Positions 8,564-15,302 of a stretch of 31,976 bases of DNA are shown here, piece after piece. The notes under the pieces are model-generated. The model was given only the letters and a program-made list of their open reading frames with translations. It ran no database searches and was not told the origin of the DNA. A program made the translations under genes and the position numbers. The DNA is from RGIG5952 sp045603485. Lineage in GTDB: Bacteria; Verrucomicrobiota; Kiritimatiellia; RFP12; JAAYLN01. The DNA lies in the NCBI GenBank assembly GCA_045603485.1, contig JAZUMF010000027.1, positions 1 to 31,976 on the forward strand, read 5' to 3'. Positions within the stretch are counted from its first letter, which is position 1. Each line of letters opens with the position of its first letter.

Positions 8564-8572
8564 ATTTTACCA
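8564..8572 (-). promoter_or_regulatory. Extended -10 promoter of the hisC-argS-purF-rseP-ispG operon
   Basis: TGG-TAAAAT on the minus strand, an extended -10 type element. Transcription would start near 8557, giving a leader of about 15 nt before the preferred hisC ATG. No convincing -35 hexamer is seen. A TTCAAT/ATTGAA dyad at 8580-8597 lies where the -35 would be. Confidence 0.4.
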
Positions 8573-8597
8573 AAAATTCTTCAATCATGGAATTGAA
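8572..8597 (-). other. AT-rich dyad: weak terminator of the kinase-like gene or operator of hisC
   Basis: TTCAAT and ATTGAA arms (8592-8597 and 8580-8585) are separated by six bases. On the minus strand a short T-run (8572-8576) follows. It lies between the end of the kinase-like gene and the hisC operon promoter. The stem is only six A/T-rich pairs, so it is weak as a terminator; its place over the -35 region also allows a regulator-binding role. Confidence 0.3.
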
Positions 8598-8653
8598 TTA
8601 TTACGCGAAAAAGAACCGCGGATGAGACGGGATAGAGGGAAAAAGAGAAACTT

Positions 8654-9166
8654 TTATGGTAGTAAAATTTGGGATAAATCAAAGTTGGAATCGATCAATA
8701 CGACGGATGAGTCTTTGAACTGACTTATATATTTTGCATTATCTTTTTTGAGACTTTCTATTTTAATGTCAGAACTATATTTTCTATTTTCAATTTCTGA
8801 TTCATACGATATTATTTCTTCAAAATGCGTCTCTATATATTCATCTGTCATTGCCAGGCATATTAATTTTATAGATGACAGGTAACTGTCTGAGAAGTCT
8901 TTTTGCCACTTGGGTGGGATATAACATCCTTCAATAATCAGGTTTTGACTGTTTTCAATTGCCGTTTTAACTATTTCTTTGACGATATTCCAAAGGTAGT
9001 CTGTCAATAAGTCATCGTCTAATGGGGTTAGTTCGGTCTGTCCACTGCGAATCAACCCCATTTTTAGATGGTCGATTGAAAGATAGGGATAGTTATATTT
9101 TTCCAGCAACTTTTGAGCAAGAAGTGTTTTACCAGTATGAGAAGCACCAGTAATTAGAATAATCAT
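8654..9166 (-). CDS. P-loop NTPase, small-molecule kinase-like
   Basis: A 170-residue protein with a Walker A at the very start (MIILITGASHTGKTLLAQKLL). A kinase-like core follows: a putative substrate segment (YPYLSIDHLKMGLIRSG), a hydrophobic strand ending in acidic IIEGCYIP, and KLICLAMTDEYIETHFEEI. This resembles small AAA_33/adenylate-kinase-like or 2-phosphoglycerate-kinase-like proteins; the substrate cannot be assigned. The gene is visibly more AT-rich than its neighbours, with many A/T-ending codons and runs of Lys, Ile and Ser, so it may have been acquired recently. It lies 23 bp downstream of the beta-helix gene on the same strand and could be read from that promoter. Membership in an antitoxin or resistance system is possible but nothing here shows it. 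Confidence 0.75.
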   Translation of the reverse strand: MIILITGASHTGKTLLAQKLLEKYNYPYLSIDHLKMGLIRSGQTELTPLDDDLLTDYLWNIVKEIVKTAIENSQNLIIEGCYIPPKWQKDFSDSYLSSIKLICLAMTDEYIETHFEEIISYESEIENRKYSSDIKIESLKKDNAKYISQFKDSSVVLIDSNFDLSQILLP

Positions 9167-9189
9167 GACACTTTTTGCGTTGCCAGTTA

Positions 9190-11037
9190 TTATCGGAGGA
9201 TGAATCTTGTAGCATCGTCAGCCGGGATATATTCAGCGCAGCCGATATCGATAATTCCGCCCATGAAACGCTTTCTTTTATAGAAGTCGATTGCATCAGG
9301 GATTACTGTAAAGCCTTCCATTGTACCTGCGTTTACGGCAGGTGAATTTGCGCGAAGGCTGTATGGACGGGCAGGGGAGATACGGCTTCCTCTGAATAAC
9401 GGATTTTCAGCAACAATGCAGTTAATCGGGGTTACAACATTGTTTGTCGTGCTGTATAGGCAATTTATTGCAACGACACCGTTAGCCAAATCGTAGGCAC
9501 CGTTGGAATGGAATATTGTATTGGTAACAGTGACTTCGCCAATGAGACCGCCTTTGCCGACTTTGGGGGTATTGTCAGCAACTGTAGAGTTTACAAAGAC
9601 AGTTGCTGATGCTATGTCGCCACCCGATGTGCCAATAGTAGTGTTGCTGACAATTAAGCTGTTGTCAAGGAGACCGTTGATGAAGACAACTCCATTGTTA
9701 GCGATATTTTTATTGATTTCGCAACGGGTGAATTTGCAGCTATCAAAGAGGTTGCCGCTCGATGAGGTGGTGCTATTTGTTACCATACAATCAACTAAGG
9801 TAGAGCCGAAGCCGACATTAAGATAGCAACTGTTGTTTACAAAAACTGACGATATTGCAGTTCCGTTATAGATTGCACCACCTTTGTTTCTTCCATAGTT
9901 TCGCTCAAAATATGCATTGACATGAGTGCCGCCGCTTGCGGCTCCGCCAGGGTATGTATTACCTCCACTTGCTTTTTGAGTTGTTCGGTTGTTGATATAA
10001 ACGCAATTTGTGGTAGTGCAAGTCGAGGTGCCTGCAACAGACTTCGCTACGCTGTTATTTATAAATAACGAATTTATTACAGTAGAATTTTGGGCACTGG
10101 TAACGGCGTTGTTTGTAAAGACAGAGTCATATACAGTTGAATTATAGACCGCAACAACACCTGAGGAAGAACGGAATACGCAATTAGAGACAAATGGAAC
10201 ACTGTGAAGGCACGAGCCTTTCCCCGAAGGACAAGAGTTGCCTTGAAAGACACAATCGATAACTTTTGATGACGCATTACCATATATAGCACCCCCACCC
10301 TCAGTGGCGCAACTGTTTGACATAAATACGCAATTTGAATATGAACCATATCTTCCAGCTCCGCTAGAGCGTGCCGCTTTATTGCCTTCAAAATATGAGT
10401 CGTTGACAATCGATGAATAACAGGCTCCGCCACGGCCTTTTGGTGATGTGTCGCCATTATATAAAAATTTGCAATTTTTTACAGTTCCATAACATAGTGC
10501 AGCTCCTACTTGTCCATCAGAGCGAATATAATTTCGTGTAAGAATGCAATTTTCAATTAAGGGCTTAGTATTTTTGCAATTGATAGCAGAACCATCACCA
10601 GCGGCAAAGTTGGATATTGTAACGCCAGAGAGATGGATTATGCCATTCAACGCAAAGGCGCGTGCGTATGAAGATGCTCTGTTGCCTGCAATAATTGTAT
10701 CGTCAGGAGAGTTGGACTGAGATACAATCTTGATATAATCGCGCACAACGACCACATGGTTTGTAAGGGAGTCGCCAGTAATCGCGGAATAAGGTTTGCC
10801 TTTGGAGCCATCTAGGTAGTCGTATGTTCCAGGCAATAGAATAACAGTATCGCATTCATCCCACGATGTGCGGACTTCATTTGTCGATGCGGCATCCACT
10901 GCTGCCTGTATTGTGCCTGGGTTTGCAATAGTACATTCAGCATCTTCAAGTCCTGTTGGCGATGCATAATACACAGCCGCATTTACAGCGCTGCACGAAA
11001 GCAGGAAGCCTACAAGATATAGGGAAAAGTTTTTCAT
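9190..11037 (-). CDS. Secreted Pmp-like right-handed beta-helix protein with C-terminal choice-of-anchor-Q-like domain
   Basis: A 615-residue protein starting with a signal peptide (MKNFSLYLVGFLLSCSAVNA, likely cut before AVYYASPTG). The N-terminal module has RTSWDECDTVILLPGTYDY. A long beta-helix follows, with chlamydial-Pmp-type motifs: GGAIY twice and many FxxN tetrads (FLYN, FEGN, FMSN, FQGN, FTNN, FINN, FERN, FVNN, FHSN). Frequent Cys sit one or two residues before Phe. The end has SLRANSPAVNAGT, DIGCAEY and the terminal RFILR. It is a close paralogue of the protein at 30152-31976. A surface or outer-membrane adhesin-like or glycan-binding role is inference; no catalytic residues or autotransporter barrel are seen. 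The ATG at 11037 is preferred over the upstream TTG because of the AAAGAGA site and the signal peptide. Confidence 0.85.
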   Translation of the reverse strand: MKNFSLYLVGFLLSCSAVNAAVYYASPTGLEDAECTIANPGTIQAAVDAASTNEVRTSWDECDTVILLPGTYDYLDGSKGKPYSAITGDSLTNHVVVVRDYIKIVSQSNSPDDTIIAGNRASSYARAFALNGIIHLSGVTISNFAAGDGSAINCKNTKPLIENCILTRNYIRSDGQVGAALCYGTVKNCKFLYNGDTSPKGRGGACYSSIVNDSYFEGNKAARSSGAGRYGSYSNCVFMSNSCATEGGGAIYGNASSKVIDCVFQGNSCPSGKGSCLHSVPFVSNCVFRSSSGVVAVYNSTVYDSVFTNNAVTSAQNSTVINSLFINNSVAKSVAGTSTCTTTNCVYINNRTTQKASGGNTYPGGAASGGTHVNAYFERNYGRNKGGAIYNGTAISSVFVNNSCYLNVGFGSTLVDCMVTNSTTSSSGNLFDSCKFTRCEINKNIANNGVVFINGLLDNSLIVSNTTIGTSGGDIASATVFVNSTVADNTPKVGKGGLIGEVTVTNTIFHSNGAYDLANGVVAINCLYSTTNNVVTPINCIVAENPLFRGSRISPARPYSLRANSPAVNAGTMEGFTVIPDAIDFYKRKRFMGGIIDIGCAEYIPADDATRFILR

Positions 11038-11068
11038 AAGCAATCTCTTTCTTGGCGATTATTTCAAC

Positions 11069-11098
11069 ATTTTATCAAAATAAAATTTTAATAGTCAA
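11069..11098 (-). promoter_or_regulatory. Promoter of the Pmp-like beta-helix gene
   Basis: Minus strand: -35 TTGACT (11093-11098), 18-bp A/T-rich spacer, -10 TAAAAT (11069-11074). It lies 32 bp before the ATG in the AT-rich divergent interval shared with radC. It is among the closest matches to a sigma-70-type promoter in the window. Confidence 0.5.
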
Positions 11099-11148
11099 TA
11101 CATTTTTTTTGCTAGTTTCACTTGTTTATATTTCATACAGATGATAAT

Positions 11149-11925
11149 ATGGATAATGTAATGGCAAACGATTTCAAAAAACAGGCTGATGACTTAAAAC
11201 CTCGCGAAAAGATGATTCGAGCTGCGTCTTTGCGTGATGTCGATAGTGAGGATTTGCTTGCTGTTTTACTGAAAACCGGTACGAGCGGTTGTGATGTGAT
11301 GGAGCTTTCAAAGCGATTGATTTCAATCTTCGGTTCTATCCATGAGTTTACTCGCGTTGCCGTTGACTGGCGCGCTATGAAGGAACGGATTCGTATTGCC
11401 AATGAGGAGCATCCCGAGCGGCGTATATGTGGAATTGGGAATGTGAAGCTTCTTGAGCTTGCTGCCGCTACGGAGCTTGCAAGGCGTGGTTTTGCTCAAC
11501 GAATTTGCGATGACGATTCGCCACCTGAAAATGTAAGAACGATTCCTGATGCTGTAAAATTTTTCCGTTCGGCATTGACGGGCAGGGGTGAGCAGGAGAA
11601 TTTTTTTGTTCTGCCGATTGATACCCGTTTTGTTCCTCTTTGCGAACCGATTTGTCTTACGAGGGGTACTTTGTCATCAACGCCAGCCCATCCGCGTGAG
11701 GTCTTTCGTGATGCTATAAGATGGGGGGCTCATGCGATTATGGTGGCTCATAATCACCCTTCAGGTGATCCGACTCCCAGTAGAGAGGATATCGCTTTGA
11801 CTTCCAGGCTGATTGAGGTATCTAAGGTTGTTTCAATTCCTTTGGTTGATCATATAATTTTGGGCTCACTGGAATATTCCAAGGGATATGTTTCATTGCG
11901 CGAGTCCGGGCTCGTAGAATTTTAG
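11149..11925 (+). CDS. radC: RadC family JAB1/MPN-domain protein
   Basis: A 258-residue protein matching RadC. An N-terminal helix-hairpin-helix-like part carries LKPREKMIRAASLRDVDSE, LLAVLLKTGTSG and GIGNVKLLELAAATELARR. The C-terminal JAMM domain has the metal motif HxHx10D in AHNHPSGDPTPSREDI and ends VDHIILG...YVSLRESG. RadC proteins are widespread. Their role in DNA repair or processing is not firmly established, and the JAMM motif suggests metal-dependent hydrolysis. The start is uncertain: ATG at 11149, ATG at 11161 or TTG at 11122 are all possible and none has a good ribosome site. A GATAAT hexamer directly before 11149 leaves room for a leaderless transcript. The aminotransferase gene follows 8 bp after the stop. 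Confidence 0.93.
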   Translation: MDNVMANDFKKQADDLKPREKMIRAASLRDVDSEDLLAVLLKTGTSGCDVMELSKRLISIFGSIHEFTRVAVDWRAMKERIRIANEEHPERRICGIGNVKLLELAAATELARRGFAQRICDDDSPPENVRTIPDAVKFFRSALTGRGEQENFFVLPIDTRFVPLCEPICLTRGTLSSTPAHPREVFRDAIRWGAHAIMVAHNHPSGDPTPSREDIALTSRLIEVSKVVSIPLVDHIILGSLEYSKGYVSLRESGLVEF

Positions 11926-11933
11926 GAGCGGTT

Positions 11934-13070
11934 ATGAAAGAGCGTATCTTTTTATCTCCTCCGCATATTTTAGGCAGGGAGAGAGAATATGTCGCAAAGG
12001 CTTTTGATTCAAATTATATCGCGCCTGCGGGACCATGGATTAGATCATTGGAGTCGCGTGTTTCTTCATATCTGGGCAAGGGATTTTATTCTTGTGCGCT
12101 TTCTTCGGCAACGGGCGGGCTTGATTTAATCTTTGACTTGCTTGGAGTTGGTAAAGGTGATGCTGTCATATGTTCGGATTTGACCTTTATAGCATCTATC
12201 GGCCCTGCCATCCATCGTGGTGCGATTCCTTATTTTGTTGATTGTGAGAAGGATAGTTGGCAAATGGATCCATCTGCTTTGGATAGCTTGTTGGCTTCGC
12301 TTGCCGCTTCTGGAAAACGCGTTAAGGCCGTTGTGGCGGTCGATTTGTTTGGATGCTGTTGTGATTATTCAAAAATTTCTGAAATATGCAAAAAGTTTAA
12401 TGTGCCGTTGATTGAGGACGCCGCTGAGGCGCTTGGCGCTTCTTATCTGGGAGATGACGGTCTTTGGCACGCAGCTGGAACGGCAGGTGCAGCATCGGTT
12501 TTTTCTTTTAACGGAAATAAAATTATCACTTCGTCTGGTGGCGGTCTTCTTGTTTCATCCGATAAGGCCTTTATTGATGACGCCCGTAAGCTTTCTGAGC
12601 AGTCAAGAGAGAATTTCGCATGGTATGAGCATGTGCGTGTCGGCTATAATTATCGTATGAGCAATGTTTCCGCGGCGATTTGTTGCGGACAATTTGAGGC
12701 CTTGGCGGCAAAGGTTTCTCGCCGCCGCGAGATTTTTGAGCTTTACTCGTCGCTGCTTCCGGAACTTTCCTTTATGGGTGAGCCTGAGTGGTGTCATTCT
12801 ACAAGGTGGCTTACGACAGCCCTTTTACCTGATGGAGTTTCTCCTGTGAGTGTAGTCGAGGCCTTGGAAGCGGAGAATGTTGAATCGCGGCCGATTTGGA
12901 AGCCGATGCATATGCAGCCTGTCTTTAGTGATAGTTTTGTCACCGGTAACGGCGTTGTGTCGAAGTCTCTTTTTGATCGCGGCATTTGTCTTCCATCAGG
13001 TGATGGTATGAGTGACGGGCAGGTTGAAGAGGTAGCCATGTTCGTTCGGCGGGCTTTATCTTGTCTTTAG
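11934..13070 (+). CDS. DegT/DnrJ/EryC1/StrS family PLP-dependent aminotransferase
   Basis: A 378-residue sugar-aminotransferase-type protein, expected to transfer an amino group to a nucleotide-linked keto-sugar for surface polysaccharide or glycan modification. Family signatures: FLSPPHILGREREYVAKAF and the SNYIAPAGPWIRSLE start, SSATGGLDLIFDLLGVGKGD, ICSDLTFIASI, LIEDAAEALGA, and the PLP lysine in SVFSFNGNKIITSSGGG. This is followed by GYNYRMSNVSAAI. The C-terminal part (VESRPIWKPMHMQPVF, FDRGICLPSGDGMS) fits PglE/PseC-like members. GGAG lies just before the ATG. No nucleotide-sugar dehydratase, acetyltransferase or glycosyltransferase is adjacent, so the sugar is unknown. Its 3' end contains the -35 element of the next gene. 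Confidence 0.92.
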   Translation: MKERIFLSPPHILGREREYVAKAFDSNYIAPAGPWIRSLESRVSSYLGKGFYSCALSSATGGLDLIFDLLGVGKGDAVICSDLTFIASIGPAIHRGAIPYFVDCEKDSWQMDPSALDSLLASLAASGKRVKAVVAVDLFGCCCDYSKISEICKKFNVPLIEDAAEALGASYLGDDGLWHAAGTAGAASVFSFNGNKIITSSGGGLLVSSDKAFIDDARKLSEQSRENFAWYEHVRVGYNYRMSNVSAAICCGQFEALAAKVSRRREIFELYSSLLPELSFMGEPEWCHSTRWLTTALLPDGVSPVSVVEALEAENVESRPIWKPMHMQPVFSDSFVTGNGVVSKSLFDRGICLPSGDGMSDGQVEEVAMFVRRALSCL

Positions 13071-13089
13071 GGTAGGCATGGGGTATAAT
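13061..13089 (+). promoter_or_regulatory. Promoter of the glycyl radical enzyme gene
   Basis: -35 TTGTCT (13061-13066), 17-bp spacer, -10 TATAAT (13084-13089), partly inside the last codons of the aminotransferase gene. A strong AGGAG site at 13111-13115 lies 6 bp before the ATG. This points to independent transcription of the enzyme. Confidence 0.6.
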
Positions 13090-13121
13090 TCTTGAAATAG
13101 TCAGATTGTCAGGAGTGTGTC

Positions 13122-15275
13122 ATGGTAAATTACGATTTTTCACAGGATGTCGATTACCTAAAGCGTAAATGGCGTGAGGATGTCACAGATAAGGATACAG
13201 GATTGGGTATTAGCGGTATTACAAGCGAATGGCTTTCAATTGCAGCTGAATCAAAAAATGAGAATTGGGAAATCGCAAAGGCAAAGATATTTGCTTGCGG
13301 TTGCGATAAAGTCGCTATTGGCGTTTCAAAGCACGATTGGTTTCCCGCCTTCGCACCTTGGTCTTTTCATCGCGGCCATCCATGCCGTAAGATTCTTTCC
13401 CCCAGAGCTGAATATGTTGACGCGACATTCAGTCCCGGATTGAGGGATAAAATCGCAAAGGGGACTCAAAACGGCAGTTGGGTCGTTTGGAAGGATTATT
13501 CTCATTGTGCGCCTGACTGGGATGACCTTCTTCAGATTGGATTCCCTGGTATTCGTGACAGACTTCTGAAAAATTGGAAGGATACCAGTTATTATCCTCC
13601 AAGGCTGATTACCGCAGATGCGGTTTTGCGTTTTGTTAAGCGTATTCGAGACTATGCCAAGAAGGTTAACGAAGAATCTCCTTCTTTCCGCATTGATGCT
13701 GAGGTCGCGTCGCTGGAGAGGCTTTTGGAGGGTCCGCCTAAAACGGCTTACGATGTTTTGCTTTTTATTTACCTTGAGTGGGTGATGGGCGAGAATTTTG
13801 ATTGTTTTCAGGTGCGTACGCTTTCTAATCTTGACCGTATTTTGGCTCCGTACTATCAGAACGATTTAGCTCAAGGCCTGACTACCGAGGAGGAATTTCG
13901 CGATCAGATAAGGCATTTTTGGTGGCAATGGGGTTCGATTGACAACTATTACGGACAGCCGGTTTATCTTGGCGGAACGAAGGCTGACGGCACAACTGAA
14001 TACAATGAGGTGTCGCGCATAATTCTTGAAGTCCATGATGAGCTTGCACTTCCTACCCCCAAGGTGCATATCAAGACAGCCGGCAATACTCCCGATTGGG
14101 TTTGGAGGATGACGCTTGATATGGCCCGCCGTCAGCGCTCGGTTACATTTTGCGGCGAGGAGCCTCTTAATAGGGCAATTACGAGTCTGGGGTATTCGGC
14201 TGAGCAAGCTCGCAAGTGTGCCATCTGGGGATGCTATGAATGGGGAATCCTCGACAGCTGCAACGATACTATTCCTTCTTATGTAAGTGTGCTTAAACCT
14301 ATTGAGCTTATGCTTGAGGCGGCATCCAACGGTTCGTTTGAGGCTCCGACTTTTGAATCGTTTTTAGCGCAATATTATCAAAGGTTGGAAAATACCGTCA
14401 AAGAGGCGCGTGAACTTAGCTATGAGACTGAAAAGTGGGTTTACAAGATAAACCCATCGATGCTTTTCTCGCTTTCAATACCTTATAGCGTTGAAACGGG
14501 CAAGGATGCATTTCATGATGGTACGATTGCCGGAAACAATTCTCATATATTGATGGTGGGGCTTGGCTCCGCCGTCGATTCGCTGCTCGCCATTAGAGAA
14601 TTGGTCTATGGCAATGATAAAAAAATGTCGCTTGAGGAATTGGGCAAGGTGATGGCGGCGAACTGGCAAGGCCATGAGGAACTGCGGCTTCGCGTTTTAA
14701 GGTCCAATCTCAAATGGGGTAACAATTCTCCCGATGCGAATAAACTCGGTCGAGAAATATCCAAGCACTTTGCCAAGGAAAGCAATAATATTCCAAATTC
14801 ACGCAACGGCCGCTTTGTTTCAGGCGGTCACAGCTCCCGCAGATTTATTGATTTCGGCAAGCTTACTGGAGCTACGCCTGACGGTCGTTTGGCGGGAGAA
14901 GAAATCTCAAAGAATCTTTCTCCGGCACCAGGTTCTGATACCGAGGGTGTGACCGCATTGATAAATACGCTTTCATCACTTGACGCCGAGGATATGCCTA
15001 TGGATATTCCTTTGGATGTTATGATTCATCCGTCATCGGTTTCGGGAGATGTCGGCCTTGATGTCATGCGTACTTTAGTCGAGCGGTATCACTCTTACGG
15101 TCTAACATTGATTCAGTTTAATGTCTTCGAGGCATCAACGCTTCGCGACGCTCAAAAGAATCCTCATCTCTATGAGAATCTGCAGGTGCGCGTTTGCGGA
15201 TGGAATGTTCGTTGGAATGATTTGCCGCCTGAGCAGCAGGAGGCTTATATCCGAAGAGCTGAGACTGTCTCGTAA
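13122..15275 (+). CDS. Glycyl radical enzyme of unknown substrate (PFL-like superfamily)
   Basis: A 717-residue protein of the pyruvate formate-lyase/glycyl radical superfamily. The C-terminal glycyl radical loop is RVCGWNVRW with Gly693 as the radical site, preceded by FNVFEASTLRDAQKNPHLYENLQ, which parallels the PFL-type C-terminus. The active-site cysteine is Cys371 in IWGCYEWG, with Glu373 two residues on. This resembles the GCxE of dehydratase- and lyase-type members (glycerol dehydratase, choline and hydroxyproline lyases) rather than the Cys-Cys pair of PFL. The family block GATPDGRLAGEEISKNLSPAPGSD is intact. It is shorter than most members (about 760-850 residues). The Tyr and Trp around the catalytic Cys and the Cys-Gly-Trp radical loop set it apart from families I know. 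No radical-SAM activase is adjacent, so activation must come from elsewhere. It requires anaerobic conditions. Confidence 0.9.
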   Translation: MVNYDFSQDVDYLKRKWREDVTDKDTGLGISGITSEWLSIAAESKNENWEIAKAKIFACGCDKVAIGVSKHDWFPAFAPWSFHRGHPCRKILSPRAEYVDATFSPGLRDKIAKGTQNGSWVVWKDYSHCAPDWDDLLQIGFPGIRDRLLKNWKDTSYYPPRLITADAVLRFVKRIRDYAKKVNEESPSFRIDAEVASLERLLEGPPKTAYDVLLFIYLEWVMGENFDCFQVRTLSNLDRILAPYYQNDLAQGLTTEEEFRDQIRHFWWQWGSIDNYYGQPVYLGGTKADGTTEYNEVSRIILEVHDELALPTPKVHIKTAGNTPDWVWRMTLDMARRQRSVTFCGEEPLNRAITSLGYSAEQARKCAIWGCYEWGILDSCNDTIPSYVSVLKPIELMLEAASNGSFEAPTFESFLAQYYQRLENTVKEARELSYETEKWVYKINPSMLFSLSIPYSVETGKDAFHDGTIAGNNSHILMVGLGSAVDSLLAIRELVYGNDKKMSLEELGKVMAANWQGHEELRLRVLRSNLKWGNNSPDANKLGREISKHFAKESNNIPNSRNGRFVSGGHSSRRFIDFGKLTGATPDGRLAGEEISKNLSPAPGSDTEGVTALINTLSSLDAEDMPMDIPLDVMIHPSSVSGDVGLDVMRTLVERYHSYGLTLIQFNVFEASTLRDAQKNPHLYENLQVRVCGWNVRWNDLPPEQQEAYIRRAETVS

Positions 15276-15302
15276 ATGGAGCTAGGCTTGATATACAGCC
15301 CT

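Noticed and set aside
9190..11037. Reading the beta-helix protein as a polysaccharide lyase or other glycosidase
   Set aside because: No catalytic residue set could be placed; the pattern fits repeat-type surface proteins instead.
8654..11037. Kinase-like gene and beta-helix gene as a toxin-antitoxin or defence pair
   Set aside because: Their co-directional closeness is the only link; no toxin fold, nuclease or defence motif is visible in either.
11122..11148. TTG at 11122 as the radC start
   Set aside because: It adds nine residues without RadC similarity and has no ribosome site; later ATGs are more likely, although none is strongly supported.
15276..15302. GGCT/AGCC hairpin between the convergent glycyl radical enzyme and decarboxylase genes
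   Set aside because: The stem is only four base pairs and no T-run follows on either strand, so it is not supported as a terminator.
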